DNA of 27,263 nucleotides from Ectocarpus siliculosus (taxonomy: Eukaryota > Sar > Phaeophyceae > Ectocarpales > Ectocarpaceae): the NCBI GenBank assembly GCA_000310025.1, contig FN649758.1, positions 59,479-86,741 on the forward strand, given 5' to 3'. Made by a program: the position numbers and the translations under genes. How positions within the stretch are numbered: position 1 is the stretch's first letter; each line of letters opens with the position of its first letter. Shown here one piece after another: positions 10,209 to 20,356 of the stretch. A model generated the notes under the pieces. It worked only from the letters and a program-made list of their open reading frames with translations, was not told the DNA's origin and did not search any database.

Positions 10209-10742
10209 ATGCCCCCAGTATTGACGACGGCTGTGAGTCAGGGCGAGCTACTGCCAGTTCGAGCTCGTCTATTCGCGCCCGTCGTCACAACGTTACTGTA
10301 GAACAGTTTATCCACCGGAGTATGGCAACGAGCTGAGATGTAGAAGGCATAAGGCCATCCAAGAGCAGAAAGAGGGCGTTTGGGGTCGGACGCGAGACGC
10401 AGTCACGGAACCTCAGTCAGGTGTCAAGAGGAAGCGGTTGTACAGCTGTACTTATGGTGGAGTTGTGGTCGTGTCGAGCGACGTTGCTACCTGATTCCCC
10501 ACCGTGTTTGCTCTACCGTTTGTCTAGGTGGGCGAGCGGTGAGAGTACTGGAGTACACGTCGGGAGTACGCGCGCTGTACCCCTTGTGGAGTGGAGCGAC
10601 GTCGTGTAGGTACGTCGGTGTGTTTTCTTTCGTTGTTTCGATTGCAACCTGTCTTGACGAAGAACAAAATCGGCCCAACGATCAAATATTCATATTTCCC
10701 TCAGCCTGCGCACCTGATAGGATCGATTCTTCGCGATTCAAC
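10209..10742. other. Upstream region of the Zn2Cys6 gene; no feature seen
   Basis: Homology with copy B stops at about 10208, because B is interrupted there by the retrotransposon. The sequence up to the ATG at 10743 shows overlapping open frames on both strands but no domain, and no core promoter element that I would defend. Confidence 0.35.
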
Positions 10743-10847
10743 ATGTCTTCTAAACGAGACAACCTTCACGGGAGCAACGGGCCCTCATCCGGACACCCCT
10801 CCTCTCTCATCCTTAGGAAGAACTGCGACCGTTGCACTGTGAAAAAG
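10743..10847 (+). CDS. Zn(II)2Cys6 transcription-factor-like gene, exon 1
   Basis: Exon 1 encodes 35 residues from ATG 10743, ending LRKNCDRCTVKK at the donor AAG/GTCAGT (10847/10848). On its own it holds only the first two cysteines (C28, C31). Joined to exon 2 it completes C-x2-C-x6-C-x9-C-x2-C-x6-C, the binuclear zinc cluster that binds DNA, with the basic TVKKVK stretch between cysteines 2 and 3. The reading frame is uninterrupted through the junction. This family is typical of fungi and also occurs at low copy in some stramenopiles. An upstream ATG cannot be excluded, but this one gives a compact N-terminus typical of the family. It would act in the nucleus. Its target genes are unknown. 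Confidence 0.82.
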
Positions 10848-11694
10848 GTCAGTGGGCAGGATGAGTGTAGAACAGACAGAGAGTTTCGTTTGGCCCATTC
10901 GATGCCATGTTGCTGTCCACTATTTAGTCAATGCTGGACCCAGGCATATCCCAGTAGCTTCCGTGTAGCCCGCGAATACCGCAATAATACAGTAGCTCGC
11001 GCCAGAAATCAGCATGGTACGTGTTGTCGGAAGTAGATGCCTATTTCCAAAGCTTGTTCCTGCCGACCATGAATCTGCCCTAATGAGGTCATGTAGAATG
11101 GAATACCTCTACATGTACGTACATAGCTTCCAGTCACATATCCTCTGCCCCCGTGACCACAATGGTAGCAACGAGGCCGTTGTTGCTGCTGCTGCTGTTT
11201 CGTACGCTCTTGAGTCTGATACCTCTTATGTCTACAGTAGCTTCTGTGCTTGGTTATAATACCAACATATAAAACCACCTCACATGATTAATACCATTGC
11301 TAAATGACAACGAGGCAGTGTGCTCGGAGCACTGTATGTACATCCCAGAACAGTTGAACCAAACTACAGCAGTTTGTACATTTGACATGTACAAGTCTAG
11401 AGGTTAATTGCAACATAAATACAATATGTAGGTCACTTCGTCACGGAGGGGCTTTTACGCCTTCATTGTTACACTGGAGCGGTGTAAAGTTCTTGTACGG
11501 CGCGAAGTATGGCGCATCACTCAGTCAGGTGAGGCAATCCTCCGAATCCTTCCTATTGTCCAGCGTACGTTCAACGGCCTGTCTGTGGTACAAAGCCAGC
11601 ACACGAACGCACAGCCCACGTCATTTTTCTCATACTAGCGCTCACCGATGTCAATGACCGACCAAGTGCTTACGTTGTGCTCTTGCCGCTACAG
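10848..11694 (+). other. Intron 1 of the Zn2Cys6 gene
   Basis: 847 bp, GTCAGT at the donor and CCGCTACAG at the acceptor, splitting the zinc cluster between Lys35 and Val36 in phase 0. Other TACAG sites lie inside (for example near 10990 and 11235), but none restores a cysteine cluster. The size is large for a fungal intron and ordinary for a brown alga or similar protist. Confidence 0.75.
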
Positions 11695-11934
11695 GTTAAA
11701 TGCTCGGCGCCGTTTGGCACTAACCGCCCTTGCGAGTCCTGCCAAAAGTATGGGGTTGAGTGCGTCTTCTCTGGCCGGCGGAAGCCGGGGCCCGTGCCAA
11801 AACGAGGTGAAGGACCCCCGGCCCCACTGAGCGTGCGATCGACTACCCAGGGCGCGAGTGCACGCACCGGACCACTCGGCGAGGCCACGAGGGCGGTGGC
11901 AGGGGGCGCCGCATCGTCGTCCGCCCTTCGAACG
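11695..11934 (+). CDS. Zn(II)2Cys6 gene, exon 2 (rest of zinc cluster plus first cassette)
   Basis: 240 nt, 80 codons, phase 0 at both ends. It begins VKCSAPFGTNRPCESC and carries cysteines 38, 48, 51 and 58, followed by a basic Pro/Gly linker (GRRKPGPVPKRG) that would follow the DNA-binding domain. The last 35 or so codons (from about 11827) are Ser/Thr/Ala/Gly-rich and are clearly homologous to the downstream 105-bp cassettes, sharing RSTTQG, then GGA-SSS near the end and R-T at the donor ACG/GTACGG (11934/11935). If the donor is ignored the frame runs on to a stop at 12102. No ligand-binding or middle-homology domain is visible. Confidence 0.8.
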
Positions 11935-12194
11935 GTACGGGATATGTACATTAGGCGAATACGGTCGGTCCGCTTACACCCAACTCCGTGGGAACCCCAA
12001 CCTTGGTGGTCGCCACTGGGCACCTCCGCTGAAAACAAACTCCTTTCACTCTCATGTATCCCCGAATGTTACAGTAGTCGTTCCTGCGTGCGAGGTTGTT
12101 AAGCTTTCACTCTTTCCAAATCGGCTGAATGTACTTCACTCACCACTCCGATGCGTCGAATCTCCTTTGTACACGATTTTCACCCCGCCGGCAG

Positions 12195-12299
12195 ACGTCG
12201 GGGCCAAGATCGACCACGCAGGGCGGATGAGCAACACGCACCCTCGGCCAACGTGGGAGGGCCGCAACGGGGGGCGCATCCTCGTCTACTCCTCGAACG
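12195..12299 (+). pseudogene. Exon cassette 2, with in-frame stop
   Basis: 35 codons with acceptor CCGGCAG and donor ACG/GTACCC, phase 0-0. The frame aligned with the other cassettes has a TGA at 12228-12230 (codon 12), where siblings have GGA. Inclusion would truncate the protein and skipping would be frame-neutral. It is either a decayed duplicate or a poison-type exon. Sequence cannot tell which. Confidence 0.65.
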
Positions 12300-12563
12300 G
12301 TACCCAGTCCACACATTTGAACAGGCTTCTACAGTACTGAGGCCGCTGACTTCGGAGTCGTGAGGAACCCAAACGTCAGCGGTGCCCACTGGGCAATTCG
12401 ATTTGAAACAAACAATGTCCCCTCTCTCATATTAAAAAGTCGTCCTTGATACGGAGCTCGTCAAGCTCTCGCTCTGTCTAAACCGGCTCCATGTACTCCA
12501 CCAGTGCGATAGATCCCAACGGATAATATCTCATTGTTTCATTATTTTTCACTCCGCCGGCAG

Positions 12564-12905
12564 ACGTCGGGGCCGCACTGGTGGCCAAAAGGGCAGGTTG
12601 GGCACGAACTACAACCTTGGGGGGGGGAGGTTGGGAGGACGAGCTCGACCTTGAATCCATTATTTTTTCAGGCTTGCAGCCCGCCGTGTTGATTGCAATA
12701 ACGCCAGTATGCAAGATGCGGAATAACTTGAACCCTTTGGGCTGCAACCTCCCCCCCCAGGATGGAGTTGGTACCCCAACCTACGCACAACATGCCTCTG
12801 GCCACCCTTGCGCGATTGACAACGCAGGGCGGGGGAGCGAGACGCACCCTCGGCCAACGCCCGAGGGCGGCCACGGGGGGCGCATGTTCGTCCTCCTCTC
12901 GAACG
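12564..12905 (+). pseudogene. Exon cassette 3, split by an insertion and lacking its donor
   Basis: It starts as ACGTCGGGGCCG at 12564, is interrupted at about 12580 by an inverted-repeat element, and resumes near 12807 with the rest of the cassette (TTQGGGARRTLGQR, then SSSSRT). The donor site after ACG at 12905 reads GGACCC instead of GTACCC or GTACGC, so splicing is also lost. With the insert removed it would be 105-115 bp like its siblings. Confidence 0.7.
12580..12806. mobile_element. Short inverted-repeat (MITE-like) element in cassette 3
   Basis: The left arm 12580-12633 (GGTGGCCA ... GGTTGGG ... CCTTGGGGGGGGGAGGTTG) is an imperfect reverse complement of the right arm 12745-12806 (CAACCTCCCCCCCC ... 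CCCAACC ... TGGCCACC). Total length is about 227 bp with no coding capacity. Its size exactly explains the excess spacing between cassettes 3 and 4. No target-site duplication is certain. Confidence 0.65.
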
Positions 12906-13158
12906 GGACCCGATCTACACGCTAAAGTTGGCTTCTACTGCTACTGCGGCCGCTGACACCCAACTCGTTAGAAACCCCAACCTTTGCGGCACCCACTGGG
13001 TAACGTCGGCTGGAAACAAACATTTTCCACTCTCTGTCATATTGACTAGTCGTTCCTGATTCCGAGATCGACAGGCTTTCGCCCTTTCCAAACCGGCTCC
13101 ATGTACTTCACCACTCAGACCGATCGCACAATGTATTTTTTCCTATTTCCACTGGCAG

Positions 13159-13263
13159 ACGTCGGGGCCGAGATCGGCCACGCAGAGCGGAGGTGCAAGA
13201 CGCACCCTCGAACAACGTGCGAGGGCGGCCACGGTGGGCACATCATCGTCCTCCTCTCGAACG
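13159..13263 (+). CDS. Exon cassette 4, open
   Basis: 105 nt, 35 sense codons, acceptor ACTGGCAG, donor ACG/GTACGC, phase 0-0. The product is a low-complexity Thr/Ser/Arg/Ala segment (TSGPRSATQSGG ... RARAATVG ... SSSSSRT), probably disordered. Differences from its siblings are scattered over all codon positions, and the frame is preserved. It can be added to or dropped from the transcript without changing frame. Confidence 0.55.
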
Positions 13264-13527
13264 GTACGCGGTCTACACACAAGATTAGGCCTCTGCTGTA
13301 CAGCCGCTGACGCCGAACTTTCTGGGAACCCCAACCATGGCGATGCCCATTGGGCACCTCGACTGGAAACAAACAAATACACTCTCGTTTTCAAAAGTCG
13401 TTGCTGATAACAAGGTCGTTAAGCTTTCACTCATTCCAAACCGGCTTAATGTACTGCACCCACCACTTCAACCGATCTTGAAGCAGCGTCATATCTCTTT
13501 GGTACGCGATTGTCACTCCGCCGGCAG

Positions 13528-13632
13528 ACGTCGGGGCCGAGATCGACCACGCAGGGCGGGGGAGCAACCAGTACCCCCAGCCAGCGTGCGAGGGCGGCAA
13601 CGGGGTGCGCATCATCGTCCTCCTCTCGAATG
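13528..13632 (+). CDS. Exon cassette 5, open
   Basis: 105 nt, 35 sense codons, acceptor CCGCCGGCAG, donor ATG/GTACGC, phase 0-0. It encodes TSGPRSTTQGGGA ... RARAATG ... SSSSRM, again a disordered-looking Ser/Arg/Ala segment. Together with cassette 4 it is one of two fully intact copies. Nothing indicates whether these exons are used singly, together or not at all. Confidence 0.55.
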
Positions 13633-14558
13633 GTACGCAATCTACACACCAGCCTTTGCGGCCACTGACACCGAACTCGTTAGGAACCCATCCTTGGCGG
13701 TACCCACTGAGCAATCTCGGTTGGAAACATATTGCGTTACCTCACATTTTTTAATAATAGTCGCCCGTGAATCCGAGACGATCAATGTTTCACCATTCTT
13801 TTCCAAACCGGCCAATGTACCCCACCACTCCAACCGATCTCGCTAAGCGATATACCAGGTATGTCTTGTGCTGTCCTTCATTCTTCGAGCCTTCCGCGCG
13901 CCGCAACAACTCTTCCATTATCCAAGAACCCAGGTTTTTCTCTTCCGTTAACGGTTGCAGCCGAGGCCGAATAAGGGCAATAGTCGTTGTTGTTTCATGG
14001 CGCACACTCGTGATCTGGTAGACCCAACCTTGCTTGCAGACTAGTTGTAATGGTCTTCCGCACGTAATGGAGACACATCAGAAGTGTTGACGTGTCATCA
14101 TGCGATGCCTACAGTTCTCGAGTGACAAAATACGGTGGAAACTACTGGACAAACATTGGTTCAACCCGCCTGTTAACTTTGTGCCACCCAGGCTCGTCAT
14201 GAAGGAGAACATGTTGGTTCGACATCCGCCCTCGATACGACGAAAGAGCTTGCCTCCCAGTGGACAACGGCGTATTGGTAAGCTTGGTGGGTTCTTTACA
14301 GTAGCTCGTGGACCATTTTTGTGTGGTCACGGTTGGTGTAATGAGCGGTACTCTAATCGCAACAACGCCGAGACTACTTGATCGCTTCACGCGACAGGGG
14401 TTCATAGAGACTCGTCGACACTGAAGTGATTTGATGAAAAAGGACGTCAGATGAACGTTGGTGGAAATGGATCTCCTTAGTCGCAGCTGCTCCTCGTCTG
14501 TACAATGTTTCCACTCAGAACCGTCCATCTTTGGCGTGATATTTGCTGTGCCTGCCAG
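13633..14558. other. Presumed intron after cassette 5; no clear exon
   Basis: The first 200 bp are array intron. After 13830 the sequence is unrelated to the array. Short and medium open frames exist (including a 200-codon minus-strand frame, 14142-14744), but there is no motif or conserved splice frame. Confidence 0.35.
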
Positions 14559-14681
14559 GAGACTCGCGGATCTCCACGAGGAAAGGTTCGGTGCCGCAAA
14601 GAACATGGTCGCCGAGGCAAGCGGCGCGGACAACGGCAGTCGGCGGCGGCAGTTGCAGGCGGCCATGCACGCCATCGGTGA
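14559..14681 (+). CDS. Candidate last exon of the Zn2Cys6 gene, frame uncertain
   Basis: A strong acceptor (TTTGCTGTGCCTGCCAG) precedes a GC-rich block. In phase 0, as the cassette donors require, it reads 40 Arg/Gly/Lys/Ala-rich codons and ends at TGA 14679-14681. In the next frame it reads a more natural amphipathic segment (RRLADLHEERFGAAKN ... RRRQLQAAMHAIGDR) that would need a preceding phase-2 exon and a donor near 14677 or 14684. I cannot decide between the two, and the block may belong to another gene. Confidence 0.3.
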   Translation, partial: ETRGSPRGKVRCRKEHGRRGKRRGQRQSAAAVAGGHARHR

Positions 14682-16356
14682 CCGGTTAACAGTCAGGTGG
14701 GATTTCACGTACTGTGGTAATACTGTTATGAAGGTCTGGTCCAAATATCACGCAAAATCTCTATTCATTAATACTCATCATTCGTATCTCGTGGAGATTC
14801 ATAATAATGCAAAGCAAGCAACGCCATGGAGGGAAGTCTTGGCAAAGACGGGATACGTCTGCAATACCGAGCTGCAGCCATTCGGAATGCAAGCGTTATG
14901 CCTGAGAAACGTGCGGAAGGATTTCGGTCGCCGCGGTCAAGCTTACTAAACTACGTTGGAATGTATGCGGTTGCTGGTTCTAGCGGCAGAACCGTACACA
15001 CCGAAGATAACTCAATTTCATCAAATGGGCTCACGCGTTGATGGATGGGTTGACGGAACGATGGATGCTTCACTGAAAGGATTGCCGAAATGGATCGATG
15101 GGCGGAACATATTGACCGATATGAAGTGGTTTGGGAAACAACGATGCCCATCGATGAAGTGGGTTGAATGATGAGCCCATGGATGATATGGATTGATGCC
15201 TGAAATTGATCGATTGCCTTACATATCTCGCCGCGCCAGCAGACTGTTACAATTCGTGCGGGTCTGAGTGAACATAATCGGGATATGAATTTCCTCTCTG
15301 AGACAACCTGGGCGAAAAAGCTCCAACAATGTACATCGCTGAAGACAACGAATGGATAGTTGGCTCGGGCGGACTTTTAGATGTATTGCTTACGCTGGCT
15401 CTACAGGTACAACCCTACTTTGGAGAGAACTGTGATCGATCAAAATGGGATTAACGCGTACATGGGTGGATTGACGGAACAATGGACCCCCCAAATAAAC
15501 TGATGGGCGGATTGATTCATGGGCTGATTGGATTGACGAATGAAACCTGGATTGTGGATGGACCCGTAAAACCATGGACGAAGTGGATCAGAGGATGGAT
15601 GCGATCGATTGCTGTACAGTTCTGTCCGCGTAAGCCTTGAGTCGTACCCCTTACCCGACTGAGACACGTTTTCCGAGGTTTGCTTTTCCTCCTCGATATT
15701 ACTGACAGTCTTGGACGACAAACGCCTCGAAATCCAACATCGTTGCTTACAAACAAACAAACTCGAAGGTAGACAAACAACCATTGGAACGCCTATATGG
15801 TTCTCTGTTGGGCCTACTAAAACACAAACGGTATCAAATATAGTTTAGTTATTTGGCAATGCCCACGGTCATTGTGCACACGAGACAAACGAAGAACCGT
15901 GAAGTCACACAAACCTTGGTTGGCCCAGACCTAGATAGCCCTGCCCGCGAAATTTCCCCCCTTACGCGGACCCAGTCTATCAGTTGCACGCACAAGTTGG
16001 AAAGATCGTCACCTTTTTACGTTTACAGCTGTCTAACGTTCACGACTACAGCAACAGAGTATTGCCTATCAGCAACCGCGGCCAATGGGTTCACTGTATG
16101 TCCAAAATTTAAATACTTACGGCGTCCCATCGTTCGCCGCGGGTGCACCTCCAGAGGAAACCGGAGATACTCTTTAGGGATAGGTGGGATGTACGGAAGC
16201 ACGTCGATGTACACAACACAAAAACTACAGTCCTTTGCATCATGCTGATTCTTTTGGTCCCCCCATGAAATGCCCCTGCCGCCGAAATTGTTTCACATGC
16301 TCAACAATCAATCGTTTGAAATGTTCAATGAAATGCAATGTCAAATTATCACCGCA

Positions 16357-16427
16357 TGCCTCGCCTGTCAATGCAATGCTCGCCTATCAACGCAATGCTC
16401 GCCTATCAATGCAATGCTCGCCTATCA
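16357..16427 (+). repeat. 19-bp minisatellite (copy B)
   Basis: About three and a half units of the GCAATGCTCGCCTATCAA motif, matching 1621-1677 in copy A but with an additional degenerate first unit. Confidence 0.8.
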
Positions 16428-17149
16428 TGAATGCACAATTGAATGAAATGCCAACCGACCAAAGAATCATTGTGATGCATTCGACAGTAGGTTGTGTGCA
16501 ACGAACGAGAACGAGTCGATCTGTGTGTTCGTACCGTGTATTTCATCTGGCGGTGAGGCTGCATCATGTCCGAAGCGATGATACCATCTGTAGAAGATAT
16601 GATGCAGCCGAGCCAAGAAATCATTGTGCACCCCAGTACCACTTCTTGTTTCCCGCATTCCACTCATCCTGGCAACTGCTGGCCGAGACCGATCCCTCTG
16701 CTTCTGAGGCGACCTAGACTATTGGTTCGACTTGAGCTCAGTACGGCAGGCTCGGCCATGTTCAATAAATGTGTTCGTAATATTATCCACACGGTTGGTG
16801 GTTGGTTGACCGTAGCTCCCTACATAGACGATGGCTCAGAGTCGACCCCCAACTTTGTTTTTGGCATTACGTCTTCAACAGCTGTCTCCCTTCAAACGCA
16901 CCTTCGAACTTTCGGCGTGTGCCCACTCAGCCGGCTATTGTATAAGTACTGGCTGACCCCCACTTTGCTACTCCGTTTCCCCGATACAATCCTGGTTTGA
17001 TTCCATTTTTTCGGCTGTGTGGATGTTATTTGCCTGCGGCTTGGGGCGGAAGTAGTTGGATCCGGCTAGCGACGACTCTCCTCAAGCCGGAGTCAGTCCA
17101 CCCGACGAATGACGTCGGCGGGCAACCATGGATGATATTTCAGTTGCAG

Positions 17150-17748
17150 AATAGGAACGGCGAGCCCAACTGGCAACAATCCGCGAGGTGAGCAAAAATC
17201 CATAACTTCCGTCCTGGATGAACCGCGCCCTGTTTCGTTTCGGCCGCGAGTTCGAACGTTTCTCTTGATCATGATGTGTATGGATATGAAATACCGACAC
17301 AAGGTGAAAAATCTGCTACGTACAGAACAACAGTACGAAGAGCAGACTACAAGTGATCAGAGTACTCCCAGTTCGTGTCAAGTGTGCACGTTTCGTGTAC
17401 ATGCTCGAGTACCTCGATGATGGAATACGCTGGCACTTATCGCAGCCCTGCACACCGTCACACGTGTGCCTAACCTTCAACTTGTGCGCTACCCTACCGT
17501 AATTCGCTTGCGCTGACAGCTTGGGGAAGAGTTCGGCCGTCGTGAACCAAGTTGAGATTTGGTGGAAATCTCTCGTGGCGGATGCAAACTCGCATTGCCT
17601 GGATGCGGTTGCCGTTGCTGCAGCTGCTCAGAGAAACGAGTTACAGAATGTTCGACGCCGTGCTGCGGTGGCTCGTCTTGGTGCTGCCGCTGCGGGTGGC
17701 GATGAATCTGCCGCAGCATCTCTGGTGGTCCGTCTGCGGCGCTGCTAA
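17150..17748 (+). CDS. Conserved 3' gene end, two exons (copy B), unknown function
   Basis: Exon a is 17150-17187 (acceptor TTGCAG, donor GAG/GTGAGC). Exon b is 17520-17748 (acceptor GCTGACAG, stop TAA 17746-17748). The frame is the same as in copy A: NGEPNWQQSA-S-LGKSSAVV-N-QVEIWW then the Ala/Arg-rich tail ending VVRLRRC. The intron between them is about 330 bp and much more diverged than the exons, which supports real exons under past constraint. Upstream exons are not identified and the function is unknown. Confidence 0.6.
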
Positions 17749-18066
17749 AACGTGTTAACCTTCATCTACATGTACAAAGAGAGTAGCAGTATAACATGAT
17801 CGCATTCGGAAACTTTGAAGAAGGAGTTGCTCCCGCACCGTCAAACTTTGCAAACCATCGTAATTGTAAGCCGGCCGTTTCACAGGCATGGAGTTTATCA
17901 TTTTCTGTCGTTGTATGCGGATTGACGCAACATGCGGCGAATCCCACTATCGTTGAGTTGTGAGGACCAGAGGTCGACGTCGAACTCAATTTGATTGATT
18001 CTGTGCTTGTTCAGCATTTGAACTTCTTCTATGGACCCGAACGAATGGTGCATAAGCGGTAATAGG

Positions 18067-18205
18067 TACACAGGTGGAGGTAGACCCCTGGCTTTCCCAG
18101 GATGTTTGGTTGTCTTCGCCAAGGTGGTCGACCTTGTCAAGGTCTTCACAAGGAGGCGGGAGCATGCGACATTTTGGGGAAGGGGGGTTGACCTCCACCT
18201 GTGTA
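18067..18205. mobile_element. Short terminal-inverted-repeat element in copy B
   Basis: The arms TACACAGGTGGAGGT (from 18067) and ACCTCCACCTGTGTA (to 18205) are perfect over 15 bp and extend to 20 of 22 matches. The 139-bp element contains a nearly perfect internal palindrome GACCTTG-T-CAAGGTC. Copy A at the same place reads GTACACAGCCCCC without the element, so it is an insertion or a foldback expansion specific to copy B. There is no coding capacity. Confidence 0.7.
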
Positions 18206-18659
18206 AGCTCCCCCACATCTCCTTGGTCGGAGATACTGTGTCGGGTAAAGGACTGAAACGCCACGCTCATTTAGAACCGCGGTCTCATCACAACAGTCCT
18301 CTTGTACCCCGCTTGGGATCCCCATCCCTTCCAAGCCCAACATCCCTTTGTTTTTTCCATTTTGTTTGGGTAGAAAACTACAGAACGCGCCACCACATAA
18401 GAACTTAGCAGTTAAGAACCTGAGCCTCAAACAATTCAAAATCTAAGAACTTGGCCATAAGAACATATGCTCAGTTCCGACGTTGTATTACGAACAAGAA
18501 CCCGCCCGGTGTACCAATGCGCATACAGATAAGAACGGAGCCCCAACACGCGGCGGCTGCAAGATAAGAACTCATGAGGCTGGGGGTGACCCAAATCAGT
18601 TAGTTTCTGATTCGAGGCGGGGTGGGGGGGGGAGAGAGGACCTCGTGATGAATTCTTGT

Positions 18660-19530
18660 ACGCGCGGAGGGGGAGGGCGTACTCTCTCTCATGTTTCGCA
18701 TGCCTTAGCGGTAGGACAATTGACCAACGTCTTCGAGAGGACGCGTCCATGTTCCAACAGGATCACTGATGCCAATCGTTCCTTCCCACTTCGAAGTACT
18801 TTGTCAAACGTGGCCAAACCATGTTCTCCCTAGCCGATCTACCCTATATCGATATCATCACTTCCCGCCTTTTCAACCCACTTCCTATGCCCCAGTAGAG
18901 CTACCACCGTTTTCTCCTGGCTATTACATGCCTCAAACACCTCCCTGTACCTTTTCTTCTACATGTCCAACTCAGTCATGTACATTTCTCTGTCCTTGTC
19001 GCCCAACACGGACGTTTCGCAACGACATGAACCCGATCTTCGCTCTCGGAGTCGCGTTCACATTGAACTCATCTTCATCGTCTACCTTCCTGAATCTTCG
19101 TCAATGTTCTCGAAGGCCGTTTTCCCCACTCCAAAATTTGACCTTCGGCTTTCTCCCTGCATCCATTGGTCCATGTAGTAGGTACCTATACCTTCTTTCA
19201 ACATCCGTACACATGGAGACCCTCCTTATCCTTGGATCCTTTTGTTTTATGGTGTTCTCTCTCGGCGAAAGAAGCAGATTTCTTGTTCTCGAACCCCTCT
19301 AGATCTACCGTTCGTTTCCAATGTACCAGCCTAATCGATTTTGAACTCTTCCTACTCCGTCTACAACCTTAATCCACTCCCTCCGGGTCGGTACCTCCAT
19401 TTTTCTTGTTTGTCCACTTCGCCTCCCAGGCTTCTCTCGGCAATCTCTCCTCTCCCACATCGTACGACATACGGCCTACCTGCCATTTTAACCTACTTAC
19501 GCCTCTTCCCGATCGTAGGAGTTGGATCCG
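18660..19530 (-). pseudogene. LINE 3'-end fragment, first tandem copy
   Basis: Read on the minus strand this contains RMSYDVGEERLPREAWEAKW (around 19480-19410), the region just after the reverse transcriptase in non-LTR retrotransposons, and then heavily frameshifted sequence homologous to 19530-20356. It has no intact frame. The start sequence CTCTCTCATGTTT...TAGCGGTAGGAC (18677-18717) is repeated at 19542-19590, giving a tandem period of about 870 bp. Confidence 0.5.
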
Positions 19531-20356
19531 AAGGGGGGTGTACTCTCTCTCATGTTTTGGCACCCTTACTTAGCGGTTAGACCGTTGACCACGCGTCCTC
19601 GATAGGACGGAGCATTGTTCCCACAGGTTCGATCACCGATGGCCAATCGTTCCTTCCTACGTTGCCAAAAAGGTCGCTCAAACATGTTTTCCCATCGGTA
19701 TCACTTTCCGCTTTATTTTCCAACCCATTTCCTATGCCCCAGTACAGCTACCGTCTTCTCCTGGCTATTTACATTCGTCAATTGTCTTTCTTTCTGTGCT
19801 TTTCCCTTCTGGTACTTTTTTTCCAGCTAGCTCACTCATGTACATTTCCCTCTCCTTCTTGTACCACGGACATTCTGCAAGTACATGAAGATGGTCTTCG
19901 CCCTCGGAGCGGCAATCACACCTGGGTTTGTCGTCTTCATCGTCTACCTTCCTCAATCTTCGTCTACGTTCTCAAAGGCCAACATCCCCAGTCCTAGGTT
20001 TGACCTTCAGCTTTGTCTCTGCATCCATTGGCCCTCCATGTAGGTAATCTTTAAACATATTCCTTCTTTGATATTCCGTACACATCGAGATCCTCCGTGC
20101 CCTTGGTTTCTTTGGTTTGATCCTGTCCTTCTCTCTCGCCAAAGCAACAACAGATATCTTCTCCTTGAACCCCTCTAGACCTCCCCTCTCCAATGTATCA
20201 CCTTTGTCAAGTTGGACCCCCTTCCATGCGTCATCTACAACATTAACTCCCTCCGTAGGTTGGTACACCAATTCTTCTTGTTTGTCCACTTCGCCTCCTA
20301 AGCCTTTCTCGGCAACCTCTCCTCTCCCATACCGTACATGCGGCACTGCCACCTAG
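19530..20356 (-). pseudogene. LINE (non-LTR retrotransposon) 3'-end fragment, second copy
   Basis: The minus strand from about 20352 to 19765 reads as the C-terminal part of a LINE ORF2. A continuous frame has one internal TGA (19972-19974), then KVDDEDDKPRCDC and HLHVLAECPWYKKER. The cysteines and histidine fit C-x1-C-x8-H-x4-C, the CCHC motif found at LINE polyprotein C-termini. The upstream WQCRMYGMGEERLPRKA is in another frame, with a TGG-to-TAG change compared with the first copy. It is 5'-truncated, lacks the polymerase core and cannot be functional. It lies inside the TIR element. Confidence 0.65.
19560..19650 (+). other. tRNA-like sequence with box A/box B resemblance
   Basis: TAGCGGTTAGA at 19575 resembles a pol III A box and GGTTCGATCAC at 19625 a B box. 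A short stem CGTCC...GGACG lies between them. The copy near 18707-18775 keeps the stem (CGTCTTCGAGAGGACG) but has lost the B box. The T-stem does not pair, so this is not a functional tRNA gene. It may be a SINE head, or a tRNA-derived piece at the LINE's 3' side in the opposite orientation. Confidence 0.25.

Larger units (their letters stand above)
11827..13830 (+). repeat. Tandem array of exon-plus-intron units, period 369 bp
   Basis: Acceptor GGCAG/ACG positions are 12195, 12564, 13159 and 13528. The spacings are 369, 595 and 369 bp, and the 595 is explained by an insertion of about 227 bp in unit 3, so the true period is a constant 369 bp. Each unit is a 105-bp exon-like block plus about 264 bp of intron that keeps landmarks (CGCTGACAC, GGAACCCCAACC, AAGCTTTCACTC, CCGGC-AATGTACT, CACTCCGCCGGCAG). 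The first unit uses the tail of exon 2. A sixth intron-like unit begins after 13632 and loses similarity near 13830. Confidence 0.85.

Noticed and set aside
14142-14744. 200-codon minus-strand open frame
   Set aside because: No motif, no conserved splice context, and it overlaps a GC-rich plus-strand candidate exon. Length alone is not convincing in GC-balanced DNA.
19560-19650. Functional tRNA gene
   Set aside because: The T-stem does not pair, the anticodon stem has a wrong loop size, and no acceptor stem can be drawn. It is kept only as a tRNA-like remnant.
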